DNA from: Chryseobacterium wanjuense
GTDB lineage: Bacteria; Bacteroidota; Bacteroidia; Flavobacteriales; Weeksellaceae
Reading direction: 5' to 3'
DNA length: 64,000 nucleotides
NCBI RefSeq assembly: GCF_900111495.1
Contig: NZ_FOIU01000001.1
Coordinates: 62,001-126,000, forward strand
Below, one piece after another: positions 19,501 through 27,382 of this stretch; the first letter of the stretch is position 1, and each line of letters starts with the position of its first letter. The notes below the pieces were generated by a model that searched no databases, was not told the DNA's origin, and was given only the letters and a program-made list of their open reading frames with translations. Made by a program: the position numbers and the translations under genes.

Positions 19501-21613
19501 TGATGATGTCTCCGTCTACTTTTACCGTAGGATTTTTTTCGTTATAAACTCCTGAAGCGGTTAATAATAAATTAGCATTCGGATCTTTTGAGTTTAAAAC
19601 AATATTGTAAGCCCCACGATTGATTTTCCCCGTAAGATTCATATTCTGATAGCGGTACCCTTTGTAGACTGCGGATGCAACATAGCCTTTCAAGTCTGCT
19701 TTTGCGTTTTTAAAATCAAAACTTTCTCCTTTTGCAGCAATCTGTGCCGTAACTGCCCCAATATCTTTATTCTGAATAATCTTTCCGATCTGTAAACCCT
19801 GAAGATTGGCTTTTACATCATACAATTCATGGTTTTTTCTCCTCATATCGATTTGGGCGACCACCGCAGCATTTCCCAATGTAGAGTAGAGGTTGAGGTT
19901 GGCATTTACAACCTTTGTGGTGCCTTTTGCAACACCTTTGACGCTCATGTTGGAAGGAAGGGAAATATTGGAAGGAATGGTGTTTTTCGGAACCAAATTG
20001 AAGATCGTTTTTGCTGATGAAGACAATTCCGTAATTCTGAGATCATAATACAAATTGTCAGGATTCATCGCATTTTTGATTCTTCCTGATGCGGCTACTC
20101 TCAGCTGATCCAATCCGGAAACTTTCAGATTATTGATCAATAGATCATTCACGCTTCCTTTTACATTGGCATTCACATGTAAAATAGCATTTGGATATTT
20201 ATTGAATGGAACCGTATTTCGTAAAGTCGGAACTAAATTTAAAATATCAGCGAAACCGATTCTTGAATCTTTAATATTGGCTGAAAGTTTTACGGCTCCA
20301 AGATTTGAGCTTAATTGCTCGATTGAATTATAATTTAAAACAACCTCATCGCGAAGCAGCGTTTTGGGAGTTTGTAAATAAAGGTCTTTTAAATAAGCTT
20401 CTTTTTCATTATACACAAAATCCGTATTGAATTTCTGAATATCAAGCCCTCTCGCTTCCTTAATTTCTGCGGAATTTACCGTTCCTGCAAAAGTATTATT
20501 CTGCATTTTAAAGCTTCTTACCTCAACATTCATTTTGGAAAAATTCAGGTGGTTGTAGTCCATTCCCTGCTTTGTAGGAGCTATCGCCGTATTGTTGTAC
20601 ACGACTTTTACATCATTTAAAACTATTTTTCCAAGCAATAAACTCAACGCTTTTTCCTGATCCGTAGCTTTTGAAACTTCCGGTTCTTTTGTATTTTTCG
20701 GATTGGCATTCTGAGTAGGAAGATAAAGATTGGCATTAATATCTGCTCCGGAAAGATAGACATTTGCCACATTGTAGGAATTATTCTCCAGATCAAGTTT
20801 GTTCACTTTTGTGCTTAATTCCTTAAAGAGAACCTTTGCAAAAGTTTTGGTATTGTCATCTCCGTAATCGATGTCGAAATTGGTGAGTTTTATCCCTCTC
20901 AGGCCAATCTGCATCGGCTTTTTATCGTTCAGGGAATCGACTTTTTTCTCCACTTTTTTGGAGACTTCCTTTACGAGGTCTTGTTTTAATTTTAACTTTA
21001 ATCCGTCAAGATTAATGTCATTAACAGCATATTTGTTGTTATTTAAATCAAAGGTTTTTACCCGTGTGTCGAAAGATTTAAAGTAAAGTTTTATATCATT
21101 CTGGGATTGCTGGTCGTTGAAAGTAACACCGATATCTTTTAAATTAATTTTATCTAATGAAATAATGAAGGGTTTCGAGGGACTTTCCTCTTTATCACTG
21201 GTCGCGAAGGCATCAATAATATAATCAAAATTGAATTTTCCGTCCGGTTTTCTCACCACATTGGCGCGAACGCCTTCCATATCGACCGATGTGATGTCTG
21301 CCGTGGACTTCAGGAGTTTCCACATGTGCAGCCCGACATCCAGTTTCCTCACCGCCAGAAGCGTATCGGTATCCTGGCCTTTTAAATAAAGTTTTTCCAT
21401 CACAAGGCTGTTCGGAAATCCTATATAAACTTTTTCGAGGCTTACGTCGGTCTTTATTTTTTTTTCAAGATAGACGACAAGTTTGTCTTTGATAAAATTT
21501 TGAACGACAGGAAGTCTCAAGCTAAAAATAAGCAATGTGAAAAAAACCAATATGGAAATAAAGGTTATGAGTATTCGCCTGAGTAATTTTTTTTTATTGA
21601 TTTTCAGTTTCAA
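16577..21613 (-). CDS. tamB: TamB: translocation and assembly module / AsmA-like bridge protein
   Basis: A 1678-residue protein spanning the periplasm. Residues about 10-32 are a single N-terminal transmembrane helix after a Lys/Arg-rich start. A very long repetitive beta-region follows (AsmA-like, with repeated Asn/Asp/Leu/Lys strands), and the C-terminal 400 residues match the TamB (DUF490) domain, including GVYEVESGSYEMSVSIMKRKF-type strands. Members form a hydrophobic groove linking inner and outer membranes, probably for lipid transport. The start must be TTG at 21613: the frame is closed by TAA 15 bases upstream and the next Met codon would remove the membrane helix. tamL follows with a one-base overlap. 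Confidence 0.92.
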   Translation of the reverse strand: MKLKINKKKLLRRILITFISILVFFTLLIFSLRLPVVQNFIKDKLVVYLEKKIKTDVSLEKVYIGFPNSLVMEKLYLKGQDTDTLLAVRKLDVGLHMWKLLKSTADITSVDMEGVRANVVRKPDGKFNFDYIIDAFATSDKEESPSKPFIISLDKINLKDIGVTFNDQQSQNDIKLYFKSFDTRVKTFDLNNNKYAVNDINLDGLKLKLKQDLVKEVSKKVEKKVDSLNDKKPMQIGLRGIKLTNFDIDYGDDNTKTFAKVLFKELSTKVNKLDLENNSYNVANVYLSGADINANLYLPTQNANPKNTKEPEVSKATDQEKALSLLLGKIVLNDVKVVYNNTAIAPTKQGMDYNHLNFSKMNVEVRSFKMQNNTFAGTVNSAEIKEARGLDIQKFNTDFVYNEKEAYLKDLYLQTPKTLLRDEVVLNYNSIEQLSSNLGAVKLSANIKDSRIGFADILNLVPTLRNTVPFNKYPNAILHVNANVKGSVNDLLINNLKVSGLDQLRVAASGRIKNAMNPDNLYYDLRITELSSSAKTIFNLVPKNTIPSNISLPSNMSVKGVAKGTTKVVNANLNLYSTLGNAAVVAQIDMRRKNHELYDVKANLQGLQIGKIIQNKDIGAVTAQIAAKGESFDFKNAKADLKGYVASAVYKGYRYQNMNLTGKINRGAYNIVLNSKDPNANLLLTASGVYNEKNPTVKVDGDIIKLDLNKLGFYEKPMILAGKIDADFTSLDPDNLNGYLNLKNFAFSDTKEVYPLQEVNLKASSTNDSTHIILNSQIADVELKGKYKLTQIFGSLANTVNQYYQFQKPGKAQKIQAGQFFAFRAKIKNDDVIRKFVPDLKSFETINLVGNYDADSQKIEIDGEIPQLLYGENSIENASLKVTNENQALQYNFNVAALKSSSFALNKVNITGDVANNVINYNITTKDQKNVTQFLIAGNAKSLNDITEISLNPNGLKLNYTDWTVAENNKIQISDNGIFADNFRLSNGGSEISLQSESQSPNAPLNVSLKDFKIETITELIKKDTVLARGNINGTAQLRNLTKNMTFTSDLKITDLFVYGSPVGNVDAKVNNTSPNLLNANIVLSGNNNDVKIVGDYNTSSSSFDMNMAINQLQMKSVQGFSMNAITNTEGYLSGNLKITGTTDKPNIVGKVKFNEVGLQIAETGSDFRKLNDEIDFTSRGIEFNNFKINDKDGNSMDIDGQVLTQTYRDFAFNLDVNAKDFKVVNSQKSDDAIMYGILAIDAALHIRGDLDLPKVDGRLAVADNTDFTFVLPQSTPSMQDREGIVEFIDQDQVVLNKTIKTDSLNSQSRIKGMDVSVNIEINKDAKLSLLIDKANGDFVKLQGEADLTGGIDPSGKTTLVGVYEVESGSYEMSVSIMKRKFDIQKGSTITWTGEPTTAIMDITAVYKTEAAPIDLVEQQISGESADVMNQFKQRIPFSALLKMKGELLKPQISFDITTDEDNNSVSSTVTDIVEQKLTQLRSQESDMNKQIFALLLLNRFIGENPFESGAGMSGEMLARQSVSKILSQQLNNLASGLIKGVDLNFDLESSEDYSTGAKNTRTDLNVDISKKLLNDRLKVSVGSNFGLEGDARQNESTTNIAGDVTVDYSLSKDGRYMLRAYRKNEYQVALQGQIVETGVGFIITLDYDKFREIFQKSRNKRQRESRENKKNQVVEFK

Positions 21614-21630
21614 GAGTGTTTCTATTTAAA

Positions 21631-21638
21631 CAAATATA
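21631..21638 (-). promoter_or_regulatory. -7 promoter element of the tamB operon
   Basis: On the minus strand, TATATTTG is an exact TAnnTTTG match 17 bases before the TTG start codon of tamB. This implies a very short leader. Confidence 0.55.
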
Positions 21639-21688
21639 ATAATAGTATTTTATTATTGCACTTGTTGTGGTACTCTTAGCGAATACAA

Positions 21689-21877
21689 AAATCCTGCCTT
21701 GACTGCCCGATTATGGAATTTAGTTTAGTTAATTGTCAAGTGAATTTGTTGATGGATGACAATCAAGGCGCGGATTTTGTTTTTTTAAAGCCCCCTTTTT
21801 ATCCCATTTTCTTTAGTGTTGAAAAGGTTTAGCAAAAATGAAAATTCGAATGTTAGTTTAGTTATTCAAGGGGGCTT
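21689..21877. repeat. Nested imperfect hairpins in the ccoP-tamB spacer
   Basis: Two palindromic structures stand side by side. The first pairs AATCCTGCCTTGACTG (from 21689) with CAATCAAGGCGCGGATT (ending 21776). The second pairs AAGCCCCCTT (21788-21797) with AAGGGGGCTT (21868-21877). The word TTAGTTTAGTTA occurs directly repeated, once in each. No ORF is supported. Confidence 0.55.
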
Positions 21878-21912
21878 GGTATAGTTTGTAAGTTTGAGAT
21901 ATTAGTTTTTTT

Positions 21913-22800
21913 TTAATTGTTTCCGTTTTCCCATTTGGCTACTTCACCTTGCGGGGCAGCACCTCCTTGAGCTGGGGTAATTGGGGCAGTTTCCTGATTG
22001 ATATGATAGATATAGGCTGCAATTTTTTCTGCATCCCTTCCTGTAATAGTACCTTCTTTAATCAAAGGACGCATGGTCGGGTTGTTGGGAGAGCCGTTTT
22101 CCAGCATCCAGAAAACATTTTTGAATAAGCTTTTTTCTTTAATATTAATCCAGTAAGTATCTGTTAAATTCGGACCGATTCCTCCTTTTCCTCCTTCTCC
22201 GTGGCAGGTTACACAATTGGTCTTGAAAAGCTCCTGACCTTCAGCAATATTATCTGCGCTGTATTTTGCGGATTCCAGATTGATTTGGGGTGCAGTTTTC
22301 TCATATTCTTCGATGGAAGCGAGCATTTGCTTGGTTTCTGCATTCAGTTCTGCATCGGGATGAGCATAATCTGTAAAAGCAAAAGCCGTCATATACACTG
22401 CGCAGAAAATAAATCCGAACCAGAATAGCCCGATCCACCATTTGGGAAGTGAATTGTCGAGTTCTGTGATTCCGTCGAAACCATGATCGATCAGGATATC
22501 TTTTTCTTCAGTAGCAGACTGTTTCTTGAATGCCGAATTCCAGAGTTTTTGAAAATAAGGAATATTTTTTTCTTTTAAATATTGAGCTTTTTCTTCATCA
22601 GATAATTTGGAGAAATTCTGATTTTCAATTAAATCTCCAATCGAATTCATGATGAGAAGCAAAATAATGGCAATCAGCATCAGTCCCCAAAAGAACGGAG
22701 AAGAAAAATATCCTGAATCGTGTGCGAACATTTCGAACGCCATGATCGTCAAACCTACGGTTACAAGAATGTATATTGAAATTGGAGTTCTCGTTTTCAT
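21913..22800 (-). CDS. ccoP: cbb3-type cytochrome c oxidase subunit III
   Basis: Electron-entry subunit of the high-affinity cbb3 oxidase, membrane-anchored with a periplasmic haem domain. Residues about 8-50 hold hydrophobic helices. HGFDGITELDNSLPKWWIGLFW (about 107-128, first part HGFDGITELDN) is the CcoP N-terminal domain. A cytochrome c domain carries CVTCH at 196-200 and a likely axial Met in PTMRP at 241-245. Only one CxxCH is present, whereas proteobacterial CcoP has two; a mono-haem form is common in Bacteroidota. The gene begins 17 bases after the ccoNO stop, too close to leave room for ccoQ. Confidence 0.94.
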   Translation of the reverse strand: MKTRTPISIYILVTVGLTIMAFEMFAHDSGYFSSPFFWGLMLIAIILLLIMNSIGDLIENQNFSKLSDEEKAQYLKEKNIPYFQKLWNSAFKKQSATEEKDILIDHGFDGITELDNSLPKWWIGLFWFGFIFCAVYMTAFAFTDYAHPDAELNAETKQMLASIEEYEKTAPQINLESAKYSADNIAEGQELFKTNCVTCHGEGGKGGIGPNLTDTYWINIKEKSLFKNVFWMLENGSPNNPTMRPLIKEGTITGRDAEKIAAYIYHINQETAPITPAQGGAAPQGEVAKWENGNN

Positions 22801-22817
22801 TTTAATTCTATTTAAAA

Positions 22818-25097
22818 TTAATTGGTACTTGCAGTTTGAACCTGAGTGGTTTTAATATCCGTTCCTAATCTTTGCAGATAGGCGATCATCGCTACAATTT
22901 CCCTTTGCTCAAGCGGTACAAAAGAGTTTCCTTTTGCCATTCTGTCTTTATCTACCTGCTGTTTTACATCATTGGCTTCAGCATAAATTCTTTTCACAAT
23001 ACCTTTGGCTTGGTTGTCTGCCCATTGATTGGCGGAATCTATTTCTGCTTTTGTGTAAGGAACATCGAAATAATTTTTCATTAATTTCATTTTATCAACC
23101 ATTTTGGTTTTGTCTAATGTATTGGCAATCAACCATGGAAAACGTGGCATAATGGAACCTGCAGAAGTGATTCTTGGGTTGTACATGTGTTTAAAGTGCC
23201 ATGAGTCAGGGTTTCTGCCGCCTTCTCTGTGAAGATCCGGTCCGGTTCTTTTGGAACCCCAAAGGAATGGTCTGTCGTAAACAAATTCCCCTGCCTTAGA
23301 ATATTGTCCGTTTTTACCTTCAAATCTTACAATCTCATCTCGGAAAGGTCTGATCATCTGTGAATGACACGAGTTACAGCCTTCTCTGATGTATAAATCC
23401 CGGCCTTCCAGTTCTAATGGAGAATAAGGTTTTACAGCGGTAATGGTAGGAACACTTTGTTTTAAACTTAATGTCGGAATAATTTCCACCAGACCTCCGA
23501 TTGCAACAGCAATGAAAGCTAAGATTGAAAGGAATTTTGGAGTTCTTTCCAACCATAAGTGGATTCCTTCGCCTTCTTTTCTCGCAGATCCGATGTTGGC
23601 CAATGCAGGTGCTTCCGCAGGAACATTTTTCTGGAATGAACCTTGTTTAATGGTTTTAACCACATTCACCACCATTAAAATAGCTCCTGACAGATAAAAC
23701 ACCCCACCTAAAAATCTCATTTTATAATAAGGAATAATCGCAGTGACGGTATCCAGCCAGTTTTTCCAAACCAACGTTCCGTCCGGATTAAACTGCTTCC
23801 ACATCAACCCTTGCGTGAAACCTGAAATATACATGGGTACGGCATAGAAAATAATTCCCAAAGTTCCGAGCCAGAAATGCAAGTTGGCCAGTTTTTTAGA
23901 CCAAAGCTCAGTTCTCCACATCACCGGAATAAGATAATAGACGATACCGAATGCCATGAAACCGTTCCAGCCTAGAGCTCCGATATGTACGTGACCGATG
24001 ACCCAGTCTGTGTAATGCCCGATTTTATTTAAAGATTTTGTGGCTAATAAAGGGCCTTCAAAAGTTGCCATCCCATAGCAGGTAACGGCTACCACAAAGA
24101 ATTTCAGAATAGGATTTTCTCTTACTTTATCCCATGCTCCTCTTAAGGTTAAAAGCCCGTTTAACATTCCTCCCCAGGAAGGGGCGATCAGCATGATGGA
24201 AAACCCCGTTCCCACTGCCTGAGCCCAAGCCGGAAGTGCCGTATATTGCAGGTGGTGTGGTCCCGCCCAAAGATAAACGAAGATCAGCGACCAGAAGTGG
24301 ATGATTGATAATTTATAAGAAAATACCGGTCTGTCTGCAGCTTTTGGCAAGAAATAATACATTAAACCTAAAACCGGAGTCGTCAATACGAACGCCACTG
24401 CGTTATGACCGTACCACCATTGTACCAAAGCGTCTTTTGTTCCTGAATAAATTGAATAGGATTTCCAGCCTGTAAAAGATAACGGAACTTCAAGATTATT
24501 AAAGATATGAAGCATGGCTACGGCAATCCAGGTACCGATGTAGAACCAGATTGCAACATATAAATGCCGAACCCTTCTTTTGGCAATCGTTCCGAACATA
24601 TTAATCCCGAAAACGACCCATGAGATGGTAATCAGAATATCAATCGGCCATTCGTGTTCCGCATATTCTTTTGAAGTGTTGATTCCCATTAAGAAAGTGA
24701 TCACCACGCTTACAATCATGATCTGCCATGTCCAGAAATGAATCCATGAAAGGGTATCGCTGTACATTCTTGTTTTTAATAATCTCTGCATGCTGTAATA
24801 GGCACCGCAGAAAAAGGAATTACAGACGAAAGCAAAAATAACGGCACTTGTATGCAACATTCTTATTCTTCCGAATCCTAACGCTCCTTGTGTATTAATC
24901 AGCCCCTGAATATTTCCTGATGCCAAGCTTTTAATGGTTGTATCATCAGTTCCGAATAAAAATTCCGGAAGTTCGGGGTAAAAAAGCATCAGTGCAGCCG
25001 TAAGACCGAGTAAAAAACCTACCAAACCGAATGCAATCGTAGCGTACAAGAATGCTTTGACAATAGCATTGTCATAATTAAATCTTTGCGTCTCCAT
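22818..25097 (-). CDS. ccoNO: cbb3-type cytochrome c oxidase, fused subunits I and II (CcoN-CcoO)
   Basis: Catalytic core of the oxygen-reducing, proton-pumping cbb3 oxidase. Residues 1 to about 510 form a 12-helix CcoN domain with the His ligands for the haems and CuB (for instance HNAVAFVLTTP and GPHHLQYT). Residues about 525-759 are a CcoO domain starting with one membrane helix and carrying a haem c site CNSCH at 574-578. The fusion of two normally separate genes is characteristic of Bacteroidota. ccoP follows immediately. No ccoQ, ccoS, ccoG, ccoH or ccoI assembly genes lie in this window. Confidence 0.96.
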   Translation of the reverse strand: METQRFNYDNAIVKAFLYATIAFGLVGFLLGLTAALMLFYPELPEFLFGTDDTTIKSLASGNIQGLINTQGALGFGRIRMLHTSAVIFAFVCNSFFCGAYYSMQRLLKTRMYSDTLSWIHFWTWQIMIVSVVITFLMGINTSKEYAEHEWPIDILITISWVVFGINMFGTIAKRRVRHLYVAIWFYIGTWIAVAMLHIFNNLEVPLSFTGWKSYSIYSGTKDALVQWWYGHNAVAFVLTTPVLGLMYYFLPKAADRPVFSYKLSIIHFWSLIFVYLWAGPHHLQYTALPAWAQAVGTGFSIMLIAPSWGGMLNGLLTLRGAWDKVRENPILKFFVVAVTCYGMATFEGPLLATKSLNKIGHYTDWVIGHVHIGALGWNGFMAFGIVYYLIPVMWRTELWSKKLANLHFWLGTLGIIFYAVPMYISGFTQGLMWKQFNPDGTLVWKNWLDTVTAIIPYYKMRFLGGVFYLSGAILMVVNVVKTIKQGSFQKNVPAEAPALANIGSARKEGEGIHLWLERTPKFLSILAFIAVAIGGLVEIIPTLSLKQSVPTITAVKPYSPLELEGRDLYIREGCNSCHSQMIRPFRDEIVRFEGKNGQYSKAGEFVYDRPFLWGSKRTGPDLHREGGRNPDSWHFKHMYNPRITSAGSIMPRFPWLIANTLDKTKMVDKMKLMKNYFDVPYTKAEIDSANQWADNQAKGIVKRIYAEANDVKQQVDKDRMAKGNSFVPLEQREIVAMIAYLQRLGTDIKTTQVQTASTN

Positions 25098-25226
25098 AAT
25101 TCCAATTGTATTGTACTGAAGTGATATTTTTTCTTTTACAATAAGATTTTGTGAATGATTTTTAATCTAAATCGTAAATAATTAAAATATCATGTAACGT
25201 AATAATGTTTTGCCAAAGGTATTCAC

Positions 25227-25234
25227 TAACTTTG
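25227..25234 (+). promoter_or_regulatory. -7 promoter element of the XRE regulator
   Basis: TAACTTTG matches TAnnTTTG exactly. A TTG at 25210-25212 is only 14 bases upstream, shorter than usual. The start codon is 57 bases downstream. Confidence 0.5.
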
Positions 25235-25290
25235 TGTAAGTCTAATAGATATACTTCTAAAGTATACCGAAAACTACTAAAACCGGAACA

Positions 25291-25581
25291 ATGAAAATTT
25301 GCAGTCAAAACATCAGAAAAATCAGACGGAGTAAGGATCTTACTCAGGAATATATGGCTTTTGAAATGGGTATTTCACAAAAAGCTTACTCTGATATTGA
25401 AAACGCTAAAGTGAAGATCAATCTGGAAATTCTCACGAAAATTTCTGATATTCTTGACATTAAGCCTTCTGAAATATGCAGCATCTCGGATAAGTGCGCC
25501 AATGAGTTTGAGGATAAATATCATGGTCTTCTGGAGTATATGAAAAAGAATGATATTTCTATTCCGAAAGAATATTTGTAA
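25291..25581 (+). CDS. XRE-family helix-turn-helix regulator
   Basis: A 96-residue DNA-binding protein. Residues about 7-61 form an HTH_3 (Cro/C1-type) domain: LTQEYMAFEMGISQKAYSDIE (first part LTQEYMAFEMGIS) holds the two helices of the motif, and ISDILDIKPSEI completes the fold. The remaining 35 residues are charged and have no recognised domain; they may mediate dimerisation. It is divergent from ccoNO with 193 bases between start codons, so it may regulate the oxidase operon, itself, or neither. A strong bidirectional terminator follows. No toxin-like partner is next to it, so an antitoxin role is not supported. Confidence 0.9.
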   Translation: MKICSQNIRKIRRSKDLTQEYMAFEMGISQKAYSDIENAKVKINLEILTKISDILDIKPSEICSISDKCANEFEDKYHGLLEYMKKNDISIPKEYL

Positions 25582-25596
25582 ATTTTTACTAAAAAT

Positions 25597-25636
25597 AAAA
25601 AAGACAGGCTGCTTCGAAGCAGCCTGTCTTTTTTTA
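25597..25636. terminator. Bidirectional terminator between XRE regulator and phosphodiesterase gene
   Basis: AGACAGGCTGCTTC and GAAGCAGCCTGTCT form a perfect 14-bp stem, flanked by A-rich on the left and T-rich on the right, so it works for both convergent genes. Confidence 0.93.
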
Positions 25637-25641
25637 TAATC

Positions 25642-25656
25642 AAACCTTCAAGGTTT
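25642..25656. repeat. Short palindrome AAACCTTCAAGGTTT
   Basis: A 7+1+7 palindrome next to the bidirectional terminator. The same word forms one half of the larger hairpin at 36498-36530. Confidence 0.5.
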
Positions 25657-25682
25657 ATAAGTGAACTGAAAATTTAACCAAA

Positions 25683-27026
25683 TTATTTCTTCAATAATCC
25701 CGGATAAAGAACTCCGTCTGTTTTTAAATTAAGATTTAATAAATAAGCAATTAACGGTGCGATATCTTCCTGTCCCATTAAAGGAATTACTGTTCCTTCT
25801 TTAATATTTCTTCCGAAAGCAACGAAACCTGTCTGGATCTCTTTAAAATCAGTTGGAAGATAACCGTGTGTTCCTCCGTCTGCTGCTTTTAATAATTCTC
25901 CTGTTGCTGTAGCCCCGAAACTTACCCCCTGATAAGCTGCTAAAGCTAATGATGCCGTCGGATCGCCCTGCGCTTCTGCAACCTGCTGTTTATTCAGAAC
26001 GTGGAAAAGTTTTTTGTATCCGTCTGGGAGATTGTTCAGAAGTTCATTTACTTTATTTAATGTAGCCTTATCATTAGGATTTTTCAAATGTAAAAATGCC
26101 GATCCTCCGCTTGCCTGAAAATAAGCTTTCCACTCTTCTTTTTTATCGTTGTTGTACAGTCCGGCCTTTGCCAGCATTACATTCGGGTTGAATTGTGTAT
26201 GGATATCCACAAAACCATGATCTCCAGTTATGATAAATGTCGTGTTATCCTGAATTCCTGCTGCCGTAGCGGCATCGATCAATGTTTTAATAGCAACATC
26301 TGCGCCCACAACTGCAGAACGCACTTTATCGCCTTCTCTTCCCTGTTCGTGCTCGAAATGATCGGTGGCCGCGATGTGAAGAGCTAAAAATGAAGGTTTA
26401 TATCTTTTCAAAATATAGGCAGCCATTCTGGCTTTGTTTTGGTCAGTTACCGCATAATCTAAACTTGCACCATATTCCGCAAATTTTCCTACAGCATAAT
26501 CCTGAACCTCCTGGAAAAGCTCTTTAGGAGTGGATTCCATGCTCATAGCTTTTACTTCGTCCTTTTTTTCTCCTTTATTTTTAGGAAGATAAACGTATTC
26601 TGGTAAGTTGTAAGTAATTGGGGCTCCTACTGTTACCGGCCAGCTCACACCCGCGGTAGTAAGACCGGCTTCTTTCGCAGCAGTGAAAATAGTAGGTACC
26701 TTGATATCTTTATAAAACCAAAACCATTCTCCTGTAATTCCCAAAGGTTGAACCGGGGTGTTGTAATAAATACCATGTTTTGCAGGCAATACACCACTCA
26801 CCATCGTAGTATGCGACGGATAAGTAACGGTAGGAAAAGAACCTCGTACACCGTTGGCATAAGCTCCTTTTTTCATCATTTGTCTCAGATTTACCATAGA
26901 CCATTCCGCATCCAGATAAAATTCAGGTCTCAAACCATCTACACTTATCAAAACCACATGTTTAGAATTATCCTGGGCTTTTACCAATCCCACTGCGAGA
27001 GCAAGAAAAAAGAATATTTTTTTCAT
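25683..27026 (-). CDS. Secreted nucleotide pyrophosphatase/phosphodiesterase-like protein (alkaline phosphatase superfamily)
   Basis: A 447-residue exported enzyme with a signal peptide ending at LVKAQ (about residue 18). The superfamily's two-zinc site is complete: Asp30 in ISVDGLRPE, the nucleophilic Thr in FPTVTYPSHTTMVSG (about 67), AATDHFEHEQG (Asp and His), ITGDHGFVDIH (Asp and His) and GGTHGYLP (His). This arrangement is that of NPP-family phosphodiesterases. They hydrolyse nucleotide or lipid phosphodiesters in the periplasm or outside the cell. The exact substrate is not visible. It is a single gene bounded by the bidirectional terminator on its 3' side and tRNA-Gln upstream. Confidence 0.9.
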   Translation of the reverse strand: MKKIFFFLALAVGLVKAQDNSKHVVLISVDGLRPEFYLDAEWSMVNLRQMMKKGAYANGVRGSFPTVTYPSHTTMVSGVLPAKHGIYYNTPVQPLGITGEWFWFYKDIKVPTIFTAAKEAGLTTAGVSWPVTVGAPITYNLPEYVYLPKNKGEKKDEVKAMSMESTPKELFQEVQDYAVGKFAEYGASLDYAVTDQNKARMAAYILKRYKPSFLALHIAATDHFEHEQGREGDKVRSAVVGADVAIKTLIDAATAAGIQDNTTFIITGDHGFVDIHTQFNPNVMLAKAGLYNNDKKEEWKAYFQASGGSAFLHLKNPNDKATLNKVNELLNNLPDGYKKLFHVLNKQQVAEAQGDPTASLALAAYQGVSFGATATGELLKAADGGTHGYLPTDFKEIQTGFVAFGRNIKEGTVIPLMGQEDIAPLIAYLLNLNLKTDGVLYPGLLKK

Positions 27027-27176
27027 TGTAAAAATTTTTGCAAGATTAGAACATTAGTATTAATAGGAGATGAACGGTTTATTAAATGTCTTACATAAGA
27101 AATGTTTTTTTCAAGAGAATGTGTTTTTTGATTTAAATTTTAAATAATTAATGACCAAAAACAAGGAGGTATAGAA

Positions 27177-27208
27177 TGAAAAAAACCACCCTTAAAAGGA
27201 TGGTTTTT
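27177..27208 (-). terminator. Terminator following tRNA-Gln
   Basis: On the minus strand, AACCATCC and GGGTGGTT (one G-T pair) form a stem with loop TTTTAA, followed by a T run. It begins two bases beyond the tRNA 3' end. Confidence 0.8.
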
Positions 27209-27209
27209 C

Positions 27210-27280
27210 GTAGACCCACAGGGATTCGAACCCCAGATGACTGAACCAAAATCAGTAGTGTTACCGCTACACCATGGGTC
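27210..27280 (-). tRNA. tRNA-Gln (anticodon UUG)
   Basis: A 71-base cloverleaf on the minus strand. The acceptor stem pairs AGACCCA with TGGGTCT plus discriminator A. The anticodon stem pairs ACTGA with TCAGT around loop TTTTGGT, giving anticodon TTG, which reads CAA/CAG. The T arm has GGTTCGAATCC. The terminal CCA is not encoded. Confidence 0.95.
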
Positions 27281-27382
27281 TTTGTTTATTTCAGTGGTGC
27301 AAATTTACAGCTTTTTTCATTACATGCAAAAACTTTTTAAACTTTTTTTTAAATTTACTGTGCTTTTTTACCCAAGCCAATC

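Noticed and set aside
21913..22800. A missing second haem in CcoP as a mutation
   Set aside because: Single-haem CcoP is a known form in Bacteroidota; the protein is complete.
25291..25581. XRE protein as an antitoxin
   Set aside because: No toxin-like gene overlaps or neighbours it; it is followed by a terminator and preceded by a divergent oxidase operon.
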